Shown here: positions 37,861-47,153 of the stretch, in pieces
Layout of the letters: every line of letters begins with the position of its first letter
Numbering within the stretch: position 1 is the stretch's first letter
NCBI RefSeq assembly: GCF_001558155.1
Contig: NZ_LOAS01000022.1
Coordinates: 62,001-126,000, forward strand
Reading direction: 5' to 3'
From: Aliiruegeria sabulilitoris
Lineage (GTDB): Bacteria; Pseudomonadota; Alphaproteobacteria; Rhodobacterales; Rhodobacteraceae
Length of the DNA: 64,000 nucleotides
Translations under genes and position numbers: made by a program
The notes under the pieces: model-generated
What the model was told of the DNA's origin: nothing
What the model saw: only the letters and a program-made list of their open reading frames with translations
Database searches by the model: none

Positions 37861-38718
37861 TCACCCCTCCCCGTCGCGGGAAGGCCGGCCGCGATAGGTC
37901 GATGGGCTTGCGCCAAGATAGCGTTTGAACATGCGGCTGAAGAAATAGGGATCCGCATAGCCAAGCTCCGCCGCGACCAGTTTGACCGAGAGCCCCTGCC
38001 CCAGCCGGTTTGCGGCGAATTCCATGCGTTTCAGCTCGCGGTATTTCTGCGGTGTCAGACCGATCCTCTCCTTGAAGGCGCGGCGGAAATAGTCTCCGTT
38101 ATACGGCACCGCCGCGAGCGCCTCCTCGACGCCGGCCCCCAGCGGATCGGCGGAGAGCCTTGAGGCAACGAGCATGATCTGCATCGACAGGTGATCCTTG
38201 CTCTCCGGAACGGACCGCTCCACCTGCCATTCCACGAAAGCCTCTTCGAGATAGGCCAGCAGCAGCACCATGAACTGGTGGTGCTGCGCAAGCGTCGTCC
38301 GGTCCCTCGGTGCATTCTGCCGGAAATGCCGGATCAGCGGTTCCAGCACCTCCCAGTCCGGCATACGGACCACCGGTCGAAGCGCCATCTGCCGGATCAG
38401 GTCGCCCTGGCGGAAGAATTCCAGCGTGAAATGCTGCGCGATCCCGACAATGGGCCCGTCGCCCGCATTCACGCCCCGAAACCGCGTCAGCGCGGGGATC
38501 AGCATCCCGTCGCCGGGGGTGAGCAGGACCGGCTCGGCGGCATTGCCGACCTGGTAGCTGATCTGACCGGACAGGCAGATGATCAGGTCATGCACCGGGT
38601 TGAGCTTGTCGATTTTCCAGCCCGCATCGTGCTGCATCCGGATGGTGGAGCGCGCCAGACGAAGCGACAGCGAGCCCACGGGGATGTGGCTCAAAGGGGA
38701 ATGTTCGATTTTGTCCAT
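37861..38718 (-). CDS. AraC-family transcriptional regulator, 285 aa
   Basis: The N-terminal cupin-like effector domain (about residues 15-150, with PVLLTPGDGMLIPALTRFRG) is followed by the AraC double helix-turn-helix (about 180-280). The latter contains DYFRRAFKERIGLTPQKYRELKRMEFA and LVAAELGYADPYFFSRMFKRYLGASPSTYR. It is divergent from the oligogalacturonide operon, 152 bp away. It is therefore the likely activator of GH4-ABC-GH28-GH105-CE8, responding to galacturonate or a short oligogalacturonide. It is upstream of, and possibly co-transcribed with, the amidohydrolase gene. Confidence 0.93.
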   Translation of the reverse strand: MDKIEHSPLSHIPVGSLSLRLARSTIRMQHDAGWKIDKLNPVHDLIICLSGQISYQVGNAAEPVLLTPGDGMLIPALTRFRGVNAGDGPIVGIAQHFTLEFFRQGDLIRQMALRPVVRMPDWEVLEPLIRHFRQNAPRDRTTLAQHHQFMVLLLAYLEEAFVEWQVERSVPESKDHLSMQIMLVASRLSADPLGAGVEEALAAVPYNGDYFRRAFKERIGLTPQKYRELKRMEFAANRLGQGLSVKLVAAELGYADPYFFSRMFKRYLGASPSTYRGRPSRDGEG

Positions 38719-38731
38719 TCTTTTGTCAGAT

Positions 38732-38763
38732 TAGCACTATTTTGAACCCCAAACTAGCATAGT
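38732..38763. promoter_or_regulatory. possible AraC-type binding region before the pectin operon
   Basis: Two TAGCA words start 23 bp apart (38732 and 38755), and ACTAT/ATAGT (38736-38740, 38759-38763) are inverted around TTTGAACCCCAAA. The site lies 14 bp from the AraC gene start and about 108 bp before the GH4 start. The placement suits an AraC-family site; the assignment is tentative. Confidence 0.35.
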
Positions 38764-38870
38764 AGGCTTCTTGGAACGGTGCAATTTTCCTTCTGGAGGG
38801 GGAATTTGCACGCAAATGGGAGGGGAGGATCGAGTTCTGGCCGCAGGTCAGAGCTTCGGCCACCAGTTAA

Positions 38871-40265
38871 ATGGACGATTCCGATCAGAAAATTCCTGTC
38901 CGCATCGCCTTTGTCGGTGGTGGCTCGCTCAACTGGGCGACAGGGCTCATGGCCGACCTGGCCTTTGACCGGCAGCTCGCCGCCGAGGTCCGGCTTTACG
39001 ACATAGACCACGCGGCCGCCTGCCGGAACACCGAGATCGGGACGCGCCACGCGGCCGTCTCCCGTGGCCGCGCCGCGACCTATACCGCCTGCCGGACGCT
39101 CGCCGAGGCGCTGGACGGGGCGGATGTCGTGGTTATATCGATCCTGCCCGGCAGTTTCGAGGACATGGCGCAGGACATCGCCATTCCCGCCGCTTTCGGC
39201 ATCCCGCAGGCCGTGGGCGATACGGTCGGCCCGGGCGGCTTCGTCCGTGCCCTGCGCGCGATCCCGATGCTGGCCGAGATTGCCCGCGCTATCCGCGCGC
39301 ATGCCCCGAACGCCTTCGTCTGCAACCTGACCAACCCGATGAGCGTGCTGACCGGCACATTGCACGCGGTCTTTCCCGGCATCCGCGCCTGGGGCGAATG
39401 CCACGAGGTCACCAAGATCCGCCGGCAGATCGCCCATATCGCCAACGAACAGACGGGCGAGGAACGTTACAGCCACCGTGATGTCCACGTGGACGTGCTG
39501 GGGATCAACCATTTCACCTTCGTGAACCGGATATCGCTCGACGGCCGGGACATGATGCCGGCCTACGAGGAGTTCGTCGGGGCGCATATGCAGAGCGGCT
39601 GGGCACAGACCGAACCCGGCAGGGATGCCGAGCACGCGACCTATTTCGGCACACGCAACCTCGTCGCCTTCGACCTCTTCCGCCGCTTCGGCATTCCCGC
39701 CGCCGCCGGCGACCGGCATCTGGCCGAGTTCCTGCCAGTGGCCGAATACCTGCACGATCCGGAACACTGGGGGTTCACCCTGACCCCGGTCGATTACCGT
39801 ATCCGGGACCGGGAGCAGAAACGGCAACGGGCCGAAGCGCTGCGTGCGGGCGAGATTGCTCCCGAGGCCCATCGTTCCGACGAGGCGTTGATCGAGCAGA
39901 TCGTGGCGCTGATGGGGGGCGAAATGCATATCGGCAACGTGAACCTGCCCAATCGCGGCCAGATGGCCGACCTGCCCGAAGGCACGATCGTGGAGACCAA
40001 CGCGGTCTTTTCCCGCCGGGGCGTGGAGCCGCTCTGTGCCGGACATCTGCCCAAGGCGCTCGCCGCGCTGGTGCGGGAACATGCCAGCCGACAGGATGCG
40101 CTTCTGCGGGCCGTGCTGGAATGCGATCACGCGGCGCTCTTCCCGCTGTTCCGCGAGGATCCGCTGGTCGCACCTTTGCCAGACAGCGCGGCCCGGGCGA
40201 TGTTCGCACAGATGCTAGCGGCGACAGCCCATGTCCTGCCGGATGAAATGAAAGGAGCTGCCTGA
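38871..40265 (+). CDS. Family 4 glycoside hydrolase, probable alpha-galacturonidase (CHEV motif), 464 aa
   Basis: This NAD+- and divalent-metal-dependent cytoplasmic glycosidase probably releases galacturonate from short oligogalacturonides. It has an N-terminal Rossmann motif (FVGGGSLNW, 15-22), NLTNP (152-156), and the GH4 active-site motif CHEV (177-180). CHEV was described as the hallmark of alpha-galacturonidases such as Bacillus LplD, versus CHSV/CHGV in other GH4 enzymes. VLGINHFTF (about 205-213) follows. The context of GH28, GH105 and CE8 agrees. A stop codon directly precedes the ATG in frame, which fixes the start; no Shine-Dalgarno is evident. It overlaps the next gene (TGATG). 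Confidence 0.9.
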   Translation: MDDSDQKIPVRIAFVGGGSLNWATGLMADLAFDRQLAAEVRLYDIDHAAACRNTEIGTRHAAVSRGRAATYTACRTLAEALDGADVVVISILPGSFEDMAQDIAIPAAFGIPQAVGDTVGPGGFVRALRAIPMLAEIARAIRAHAPNAFVCNLTNPMSVLTGTLHAVFPGIRAWGECHEVTKIRRQIAHIANEQTGEERYSHRDVHVDVLGINHFTFVNRISLDGRDMMPAYEEFVGAHMQSGWAQTEPGRDAEHATYFGTRNLVAFDLFRRFGIPAAAGDRHLAEFLPVAEYLHDPEHWGFTLTPVDYRIRDREQKRQRAEALRAGEIAPEAHRSDEALIEQIVALMGGEMHIGNVNLPNRGQMADLPEGTIVETNAVFSRRGVEPLCAGHLPKALAALVREHASRQDALLRAVLECDHAALFPLFREDPLVAPLPDSAARAMFAQMLAATAHVLPDEMKGAA

Positions 40266-41149
40266 TGGGTGGAGACAGCAAGTATCTCGGCCTGTGGTAC
40301 GTGGCGCCCTACGTGATCGGGCTGCTGCTCTTTACGGCCTTCCCCTTCGTGGCCTCGTTCTTTCTGAGCTTCACCGATTACGACCTGCTCTCGCGCCCCG
40401 AATGGGTCGGCACGAAGAATTACGAGAAGCTCTTCACCCGCGACCGCACCTTCGACAAGTCGCTGAAGGTGACGCTGATCTATGTCTTCACCACCGTGCC
40501 GCTGAAGCTCACCTTCGCGCTCTTCATCGCGGTGGTGCTGAATTACCGGCTGAAGGCGATCAACCTGTTCCGGACCGCCTATTACGTACCCTCGATCCTC
40601 GGCGGCTCGATCGCCATCGCCGTGCTGTGGCGCTACATCTTCGCCGATACCGGGCTGGTGAACATGATGATCGAGGGATTTGGCGGCGATCCGATCAACT
40701 GGTTCGGCGAGCCCGCGAACGCGCTCTTCACCATCACGCTGCTGCGCTGCTGGCAGTTCGGCTCGGCGATGGTGATCTTCCTCGCCGCGCTGCAATCGGT
40801 CGACAAGTCGCTCTACGAGGCCGCGGCCATCGACGGCGCCGGCCCCTGGAATATCTTCCGCCACGTGACGCTGCCGCTGATCACGCCGGTGATCTTCTTC
40901 AACCTGATCATGCAGACCGTGCAGGCCTTCCAGGAGTTCAACGGTCCCTACATCATCACCCAGGGCGGGCCGCTGAAATCGACCTACCTGCTGCCGCTCT
41001 ACATCTATGACGAAGCCTTCAAGAGTTTCGACATGGGCTACGCCTCGGCCATCGCCTGGGTGCTCTTCTCCATCATCATGGTTCTGACCCTGATCGCCTT
41101 CTGGTCGTCGAAGAAATGGGTCTATTACGCCGGCGACAAGCGGAGCTGA
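40265..41149 (+). CDS. CUT1 sugar ABC transporter permease (MalF/UgpA type), 294 aa
   Basis: This is an inner-membrane permease with six predicted helices. The cytoplasmic EAA loop is EAAAIDGAGPWNIFRHVTLPLITPVI (about 180-205). The N-terminus LWYVAPYVIGLLLFTAFPFVASFFLSFTDYDL is typical of the UgpA/MsmF group. It overlaps the GH4 gene by 1 bp and the second permease begins 5 bp after its stop. Probable importer of oligogalacturonides. Confidence 0.94.
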   Translation: MGGDSKYLGLWYVAPYVIGLLLFTAFPFVASFFLSFTDYDLLSRPEWVGTKNYEKLFTRDRTFDKSLKVTLIYVFTTVPLKLTFALFIAVVLNYRLKAINLFRTAYYVPSILGGSIAIAVLWRYIFADTGLVNMMIEGFGGDPINWFGEPANALFTITLLRCWQFGSAMVIFLAALQSVDKSLYEAAAIDGAGPWNIFRHVTLPLITPVIFFNLIMQTVQAFQEFNGPYIITQGGPLKSTYLLPLYIYDEAFKSFDMGYASAIAWVLFSIIMVLTLIAFWSSKKWVYYAGDKRS

Positions 41150-41154
41150 TCGAC

Positions 41155-42063
41155 ATGGCACATATTTCCGAAGTCAACGTCCAGGCCGCCGCGGTTCCAC
41201 CCACGGAAATCGAGGTCAAGCTGCGCCGCCAGCGCCGGATCTCGGCCACCCTGCGCTACGGGTTGCTGACCGTCGTCGGGCTGATCATGATCTACCCGCT
41301 GATCTGGATGATCGGCGCCTCCTTCAAGACAAATGCGGAGATGTTCTCCTCCGCCGGTTTCTGGCCGAACGAGCCGACGCTGCAGGGGTATATCGACGGC
41401 TGGAAGACCTCCACGCCCTACACGTTCGGGCATTTCTTCCTCAATTCGCTCTGGATCGTCCTGCCAAAGGTGATCGGCACCGCGATCTCCTGCACGCTGG
41501 TCGCCTATGGCTTTGCGCGCTTCGATTTTCCCGGCAAGAAGATCCTCTTTGTCACCGTGATCGCGACGCTGCTGCTGCCCAACGTGGTGACCCGCATCCC
41601 GCAATACCTGCTGTTCCGGGAGCTTGGCTGGCTCGACAGCTTCCTGCCGCTCTGGGTGCCCTCGGCCTTCGCGGGCGACGCCTTCTTCGTCTTCATGGTG
41701 ATCCAGTTCCTGCGCGCCATCCCGCGCGACATGGAAGAGGCCGCCCGTGTCGACGGCGCGAGCACGCTGCAGACGCTGATCTACATCGTCGTGCCGATGC
41801 TGGCGCCCGCGATCATCTCGGTCTGCCTGTTCCAGTTCATGTGGACCATGAACGATTTCCTCGGGCCGCTGATCTACATCTCCTCGGTCGAAAACTACCC
41901 GGTGAGCCTGGCGCTCAAGCTGTCCATCGACACGACCGAGGCCTTCAACTGGAACCAGATCCTCGCGATGTCGGTGCTCACCCTCACACCTTCGCTGATC
42001 GTGTTCTTCATGGCCCAGAAATATTTCATCGAGGGCATCTCGTCGGGAGGAGTCAAAGGCTGA
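41155..42063 (+). CDS. CUT1 sugar ABC transporter permease (MalG/UgpE type), 302 aa
   Basis: This is the second permease of the oligogalacturonide importer, with six helices and the EAA loop EEAARVDGASTLQTLIYIVVPMLAPAI. It starts YGLLTVVGLIMIYPLIWMIGASFKTNAEMF after a 35-residue N-terminal tail. ATG at 41155 follows the first permease by 5 bp; an upstream in-frame ATG at 41116 lies inside that gene. Its TGA overlaps the ATG of the ATPase gene. Confidence 0.93.
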   Translation: MAHISEVNVQAAAVPPTEIEVKLRRQRRISATLRYGLLTVVGLIMIYPLIWMIGASFKTNAEMFSSAGFWPNEPTLQGYIDGWKTSTPYTFGHFFLNSLWIVLPKVIGTAISCTLVAYGFARFDFPGKKILFVTVIATLLLPNVVTRIPQYLLFRELGWLDSFLPLWVPSAFAGDAFFVFMVIQFLRAIPRDMEEAARVDGASTLQTLIYIVVPMLAPAIISVCLFQFMWTMNDFLGPLIYISSVENYPVSLALKLSIDTTEAFNWNQILAMSVLTLTPSLIVFFMAQKYFIEGISSGGVKG

Positions 42064-43193
42064 TGGCTGAACTGCAACTCAAATCGGTCGTGAAAACCTA
42101 TGGTAACGGGTTCAAGGCGGTTCACGGCATCGACCTCGAGGTCAAGGAAGGCGAGTTCATGGTGCTGGTCGGCCCCTCCGGCTGCGCCAAGTCGACCACG
42201 CTTCGGATGATCGCCGGGCTGGAGACCATCACCGGCGGCGAGGTCCTCATCGGCGACCGGGTGGTCAACGACCTCGTGCCCGGCAAGCGCGGCATTGCCA
42301 TGGTGTTCCAGAACTACGCGCTCTACCCGCATATGAAGGTACGCCGGAACCTCGGCTTCGGCCTGCAACTGCGCCGCACGCCCAAGGACCAGATCGAGTC
42401 CGCGACCAACGAAGTCTCCGGCGTGCTGGAGATCGAGGAACTGCTCGACCGGCTTCCCAAGCAGCTCTCGGGCGGTCAGGCACAGCGGGTGGCGCTCGGC
42501 CGCGCGCTCATCAAGCAGCCCGAGGTGTTCCTCTTCGACGAGCCGCTTTCCAACCTCGACGCCAAGCTGCGCGCCTCGATGCGGGTGCGGATCACCGACC
42601 TGCACCAGCGCCTGCGCAAGGAGGGGCGGCCCGCCACGGTGGTCTATGTCACCCATGACCAGGTCGAGGCGATGACGATGGGCGACCGGATCTGCGTGAT
42701 GAAGGACGGCTATATCATGCAGGTCGCGGATCCCGAGACGCTCTACGAGCGCCCCGCGAACGCCTTCGTCGCCGGCTTCATCGGCATGCCGGAAATGAAC
42801 CTCTTTCCCGCCGTACTGAGCCACGACGGCGACACGCCAAGCCTGACCGCCGACGGCCAGACCATCACCGTGGCCGAGGGGCTCGCCCACCGGATCAACA
42901 CCGGCGACGGGCCGGTAACCTTCGGCATCCGGCCGCAACAGCTCCATGTCGTGGCACCCGGAACCGAGGGCGCCTTTACCGCCACGATCAGCCATATCGA
43001 ATTCATGGGGCACGAGATCAACCTGCACGCCCGGCTGGGCGACGCACAGCTCGTCGCCGTCGTGCCCACGGACCGCTTCGATACGCATTTCGCGCGTGGC
43101 GACCGCGTCGAGCTGCGGCCCGCGGGGGGCCATGTCCATCTTTTCGATGCCGATACGGGCCAGAATGTCTCGATCGGCCACGGGTCCAACTGA
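42063..43193 (+). CDS. CUT1 sugar ABC transporter ATP-binding protein (MalK/UgpC type), 376 aa
   Basis: This ATPase carries a regulatory C-terminal OB-fold (TOBE) region. The Walker A is GPSGCAKST (37-45), with alanine replacing the usual glycine before the catalytic lysine. The signature is LSGGQAQRVALGRAL, Walker B is VFLFDEPLSNLD, and the switch is VYVTHDQVEAMTMGDRI. The C-terminal TOBE part (about 285-376) begins MNLFPAVLSHDGD. Length suits MsmK/UgpC proteins. It overlaps the second permease by 1 bp. Confidence 0.94.
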   Translation: MAELQLKSVVKTYGNGFKAVHGIDLEVKEGEFMVLVGPSGCAKSTTLRMIAGLETITGGEVLIGDRVVNDLVPGKRGIAMVFQNYALYPHMKVRRNLGFGLQLRRTPKDQIESATNEVSGVLEIEELLDRLPKQLSGGQAQRVALGRALIKQPEVFLFDEPLSNLDAKLRASMRVRITDLHQRLRKEGRPATVVYVTHDQVEAMTMGDRICVMKDGYIMQVADPETLYERPANAFVAGFIGMPEMNLFPAVLSHDGDTPSLTADGQTITVAEGLAHRINTGDGPVTFGIRPQQLHVVAPGTEGAFTATISHIEFMGHEINLHARLGDAQLVAVVPTDRFDTHFARGDRVELRPAGGHVHLFDADTGQNVSIGHGSN

Positions 43194-43211
43194 GTTCAAG
43201 GGAGGAAGAAC

Positions 43212-44474
43212 ATGAAACTGAACATCCTGAGCCTCGCGCTCGCCACCACCGCGCTTGCAAGCGCCGCCAATGCGGCCGATCTGCGGATGAGCTGGTGGGG
43301 CGGTGACAGCCGTCACCTTGCCACGCAGGAGGCCCTGAAGGCCTGTGGCGAGAAATACGGCCACACGATCAGCCCCGAATTCACCGGCTGGTCGGGCCAT
43401 TTCGAAAAGCTGACCACCCAGATCGCCGGCGGCACCGAGGCCGACATCATGCAGGTCAACTGGCCGTGGCTGTCGCTCTACTCGGCAAAGGGCGACGGCC
43501 TGGCGGATCTCAACGAGCTGTCCGGCATCATCGACCTGTCGAACTGGGATGCCGCGCAGATCGCGGCGGGCTCCATGGCCGGCAAGCTGAACGGGCTGCC
43601 CGTTTCAACCACCGGCCGCCTCTTCGTGTTCAACAAGACCACCTGGGACAAGGCCGGGCTTGACCTGCCCAAGACCTGGGACGACCTGATCGCCGCCGGT
43701 CCCGTCTTTGCCGAGAAGCTGGGCGAGGATTACTACCCCTTCGAGGCCGCCGCGCTCGACGCCTCGCTGATCATCACGCTTTACGGCACCCAGAAGACCG
43801 GCAAGCCGCTCATCGACCCGGCCACCAACGAGATCGCCTGGACCAAGGATGAGCTGATCGACGCGATCGAGTTCTACAAGACGCTGGTCGACAACCACGT
43901 CATCATCCCGTGGAAAAAGGTCGCCGCGGCCGGCAACGTGCCGCTGCATGAAAACCCGAACTGGGCCGCGGGCAAGATCGGCGGCACCTACCAGTGGGAT
44001 TCGACCTATTTCAAGATTTCCGACCCGCTTCAGGAAGGCCAGGAGCTGGCCTATGTCGACCTGCTGAGCCAGGACGGCCAGAAGACGCCGGGCATCTATC
44101 GCAAGGCCTCGATGGTGTTCTCGATCTCGAAGAATTCCGAGAACAAGGACGCCGCCGCCCAGATCGTCAACTGCCTGCTGAACGAGCCCGAGGGCGTGGC
44201 CGCGCTCGGCTCCACCCGTGGCGTGCCCGCCTCCAAGGTCGCCCGCCAGCAGCTTCTCGATGCAGATGCGATCAAGCCGATCCAGATCGAGGCCCAAGCC
44301 CGCGTGATCGACGCCGAGGGGCCGGGGATCCACCCGATGATGGAATTCCCCGATGTACGCTCGGCGCTGCAGGATAACCTCGAACTCTTCGCCTATGGCG
44401 AGGTCGATGCCGCCGCCGCAGCAGACGAGATGATTTACGCGATCGAGGAAGCCCTCGAGGACATCAAGTCCTGA
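43212..44474 (+). CDS. CUT1 extracellular sugar-binding protein, 420 aa
   Basis: This is a periplasmic family 1 solute-binding protein. It has a Sec signal peptide (MKLNILSLALATTALASAANA) followed by DLRMSWWGGDSRH. The binding-protein signature region is GGTEADIMQVNWPWL. In the mature part, WKKVAAAGNVPLHENPNWAAGKIGGTYQWDSTYF and PGIYRKASMVFSISKNSENKDAAAQIVNCLL are typical. A strong AAGGGAGGAAGAAC site precedes the ATG. The ligand is inferred from context: oligogalacturonides, perhaps methyl-esterified or unsaturated. It sits after the membrane components and before the catabolic enzymes, with a hairpin downstream. Confidence 0.93.
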   Translation: MKLNILSLALATTALASAANAADLRMSWWGGDSRHLATQEALKACGEKYGHTISPEFTGWSGHFEKLTTQIAGGTEADIMQVNWPWLSLYSAKGDGLADLNELSGIIDLSNWDAAQIAAGSMAGKLNGLPVSTTGRLFVFNKTTWDKAGLDLPKTWDDLIAAGPVFAEKLGEDYYPFEAAALDASLIITLYGTQKTGKPLIDPATNEIAWTKDELIDAIEFYKTLVDNHVIIPWKKVAAAGNVPLHENPNWAAGKIGGTYQWDSTYFKISDPLQEGQELAYVDLLSQDGQKTPGIYRKASMVFSISKNSENKDAAAQIVNCLLNEPEGVAALGSTRGVPASKVARQQLLDADAIKPIQIEAQARVIDAEGPGIHPMMEFPDVRSALQDNLELFAYGEVDAAAAADEMIYAIEEALEDIKS

Positions 44475-44498
44475 CCTGACGACCACCACCACTCCGGA

Positions 44499-44522
44499 TG
44501 CCGGGCCATTTCAGGCCCGGCA
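44499..44522 (+). terminator. intercistronic hairpin after the sugar-binding-protein gene
   Basis: A perfect 9-bp stem (TGCCGGGCC / GGCCCGGCA) with a 6-nt loop starts 25 bp after the stop and is followed by CTCCCCCTGATTT. It lies between the binding protein and GH28. It is likely a partial terminator or stabiliser, as seen after the other binding-protein genes here. Confidence 0.55.
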
Positions 44523-44550
44523 CTCCCCCTGATTTCAAACGGATACCCCC

Positions 44551-46062
44551 ATGGCCGGCCTCCGCGTTCTCGCAGCAACCGCGAGAACCCTCTCCCTCCT
44601 CGTCGCCCCCGAAGGCACGCGCTTCGCGCTGCCCGCGCCAACCTCGTGGACGCTCCGGGATGCGGCTGGCGAACCGGTGGCACGCGGAGAGGCGCGCGTC
44701 GTCCCTCTCTTTCTCGAAGGATTGGAGCCCGATAGCGCCTACCGGCTGGAGACCGATATCGGCGGTCTCGACCTGCGGACGCTCCCCTGCACGGGGCTGA
44801 TCGACGCAACGGATTTCGGTGTCGACACGCAGAGCCCCGACAACGCCGAGGCCCTCGGCCGCGCAATCGCCGCAGTTCCAACGGGCGGCACACTACGGCT
44901 CACCCCCGGCCGGTATACGAGCGGGCCGGTCTTCCTGAAACCGCAGATGACCCTTCACCTGGCAGAAGGGGCCGAGCTTGCTGCCAAGGCGGACCGCACA
45001 GGCTGGCCGATCCTGCCCGAACGGACAGCGGATGGACGCGTACTGGGCACCTGGGAGGGCCTGCCGGAGCCCTGTTTCGCGGCCCTTCTTACCGCCATCG
45101 ACTGCTACGGCCTCGCCATCACCGGGCGAGGCGTAATCGACGGCGGTGGCGATCGCGGCGACTGGTGGCACTGGGCGAAGGAGCGCCGCGACGGCGCCCG
45201 GCGCCCGCGCACGCTCCACCTCGCCCATTGCAACGGGGTGCGCCTGACCGGCCTCACCATCCGCAACTCGCCCTCTTGGACCCTACATCCCTATGGCTGC
45301 CGGCAGCTTCATGCCTCCGCCCTGAGGATCGAGAACCCGCCCGACAGCCCCAATACCGATGGCTTCAACCCGGAAAGCTGCGAGGCGGTCGAAATCACGG
45401 GTGTCGATTTCTCCGTTGGGGACGATTGCATCGCCATCAAGGCCGGCAAGCGCGCACCCGGGCAGACCGATCACCTCTCACCGACCCGCGACGTGCGCAT
45501 CTCGCACTGCCGTATGCAGCGCGGCCACGGCGCGGTGGTGCTCGGCTCCGAAATGTCGGGCGGGATCTACGATGTAGAGATCGCCGATTGCGCCTTTAAC
45601 GCCACCGATCGCGGGCTTCGGCTCAAGACGCGGCGCGGACGCGGCGGCGCGATCGAGGGCGTGCACATGCGCAATGTAGAGATGTGGGACGTGCCGACCC
45701 CGCTCGCGATCAACGGCTTCTATTTCTGCGATCCCGACGGCAAGGAGGACTGGGTGCAGAACCGCGCCCCCGCCCCTGTCGATGAAACGACCCCGGTCCT
45801 GCGCGGGATCACGCTCTCGAACGTTTGCGCCCATGGCGTCTCGCTCGCGGCGGCGGCCGTGCTTGGCCTGCCGGAGGCGCCCATCGAGGCCGTACGGCTG
45901 CAGGATTTCCGGGTCTCCTATCGGCCCGATGCAATTGCCGATGTGCCGCTGATGGCGCTCGGCGTCGAAGCGGTGCGCCACGGCGGCCTGCTCGCCGAGA
46001 ATGCCGAGGTTTCCGGCACCGTAACCTGCTTCACCGAAGACGAGGATGTGGCCCCATGCTGA
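44551..46062 (+). CDS. GH28 polygalacturonase-type glycoside hydrolase, 503 aa, no signal peptide
   Basis: This hydrolase acts on alpha-1,4-galacturonan, probably as an exo-enzyme on imported oligomers. An N-terminal beta-sandwich (about 1-80) precedes the right-handed beta-helix. Catalytic motifs are NTDG (268-271), the acid pair DD (291-292 in SVGDDCIAIK), GHG (325-327) and RLK (357-359). The N-terminus MAGLRVLAATARTLSLLV is not a convincing signal peptide: arginines interrupt it, there is no cleavage site, and the beta-sandwich starts at once. It is therefore probably cytoplasmic, which is unusual for GH28. It overlaps the GH105 gene by 7 bp. Confidence 0.92.
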   Translation: MAGLRVLAATARTLSLLVAPEGTRFALPAPTSWTLRDAAGEPVARGEARVVPLFLEGLEPDSAYRLETDIGGLDLRTLPCTGLIDATDFGVDTQSPDNAEALGRAIAAVPTGGTLRLTPGRYTSGPVFLKPQMTLHLAEGAELAAKADRTGWPILPERTADGRVLGTWEGLPEPCFAALLTAIDCYGLAITGRGVIDGGGDRGDWWHWAKERRDGARRPRTLHLAHCNGVRLTGLTIRNSPSWTLHPYGCRQLHASALRIENPPDSPNTDGFNPESCEAVEITGVDFSVGDDCIAIKAGKRAPGQTDHLSPTRDVRISHCRMQRGHGAVVLGSEMSGGIYDVEIADCAFNATDRGLRLKTRRGRGGAIEGVHMRNVEMWDVPTPLAINGFYFCDPDGKEDWVQNRAPAPVDETTPVLRGITLSNVCAHGVSLAAAAVLGLPEAPIEAVRLQDFRVSYRPDAIADVPLMALGVEAVRHGGLLAENAEVSGTVTCFTEDEDVAPC

Positions 46063-47153
46063 TGACGTATTTCGAAACCTATCTGGGGCGCTACGAGCCT
46101 TACAAGAACGGGGCATGGTGCTACGAGGACGGATGCATCTATCGCGGACTCGAATGCCTCCACCGGGCCACGGGCGAGCCACGCTGGCGCGTGCACCTCG
46201 TGCGGATGGTCGATGCCCGGATGGAGGACGGCCCCGCGCTCGCGGGCTACGATCCCAACGCGTACAATATCGACAATGTCCTGCCGGGCCGCGCCCTGCT
46301 CTACCTGCACGAGATCACCGACGAGCAGCGGTATCTCGACGCCGCCGCCCTGTTGGCCGGACAGCTTGTCTCCCAGCCGCGCACCCGCTCGGGCGTCTAC
46401 TGGCACAAGCTCCGCTATCCTTGGCAGGTCTGGCTCGACGGGATCTACATGGGCGCGCCGTTCCAGATCGGCTACGGCCTGCGCGTCGGCGACGATGCCC
46501 TGCTTGCCGATGCGCTGACGCAGGTTGGCACGGCGCTCGACATGACATACGTGCCCGCCAGCGGCCTCTATGCCCACGCGGTCGACGAGGCGCGCAAGCA
46601 GCCCTGGGCCAACCCCGAGACCGGCCATTCCCGCGCGCACTGGGCGCGCGCCCTCGGCTGGCTCGCCATGGCTCTGGTCGATATCGCCGAGCTTGTGGGG
46701 CCGGAGCGGTTTGCCCCGCTGCAAGCGCGCACGCGCGCCCTGCTCGACCGGATCGCCGAATTGCGCCAGCCGGGCGGGCTCTGGCTTCAGGTCATCGACC
46801 GCCCCGATCTCGCCGGGAATTACGAAGAGAGCTCGGCCTCGGCCATGTTCATATACGCCCTGCTACGTGGCGACGCGCTCGGGCTCTCCAACGGAGTGCC
46901 AGAGGGGCTGTTCGAGCTGCTCACCGAAAAGACCCTGCGGCCGGCGCAGGCTGGCGGACTGGAATTCGTGGAGATTTGCGAGGTTGCCGGGCTGGGCATG
47001 TTCGAAGACCGTTTCCGGGACGGATCGGCCGAATACTACCTTTCCGAACGGCGAGTGGCCGACGATGCCAAGGGCGTCGGGCCGCTGATGATGGCGGCGG
47101 CCAGCGCGTTGGAACGGGAAGAGAGCCGGACACCGCTGCGCGCCAGCCGATGA
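46056..47153 (+). CDS. GH105 unsaturated (rhamno)galacturonyl hydrolase, 365 aa
   Basis: This cytoplasmic (alpha/alpha)6-barrel enzyme of the YteR/YesR family removes 4,5-unsaturated galacturonate from the non-reducing end of oligomers made by pectate or rhamnogalacturonan lyases. Typical blocks are YNIDNVLPGRALLYL, LRYPWQVWLDGIYMGAPFQIGYG (catalytic Asp), GHSRAHWARALGWLAMALVD (His and Trp) and NYEESSASAMFIYALLRG. No signal peptide. ATG at 46056 is used because GAGG lies 10 bases upstream; ATG at 46062 is the alternative. Its TGA overlaps the ATG of the pectinesterase gene. Confidence 0.93.
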   Translation: MLMTYFETYLGRYEPYKNGAWCYEDGCIYRGLECLHRATGEPRWRVHLVRMVDARMEDGPALAGYDPNAYNIDNVLPGRALLYLHEITDEQRYLDAAALLAGQLVSQPRTRSGVYWHKLRYPWQVWLDGIYMGAPFQIGYGLRVGDDALLADALTQVGTALDMTYVPASGLYAHAVDEARKQPWANPETGHSRAHWARALGWLAMALVDIAELVGPERFAPLQARTRALLDRIAELRQPGGLWLQVIDRPDLAGNYEESSASAMFIYALLRGDALGLSNGVPEGLFELLTEKTLRPAQAGGLEFVEICEVAGLGMFEDRFRDGSAEYYLSERRVADDAKGVGPLMMAAASALEREESRTPLRASR

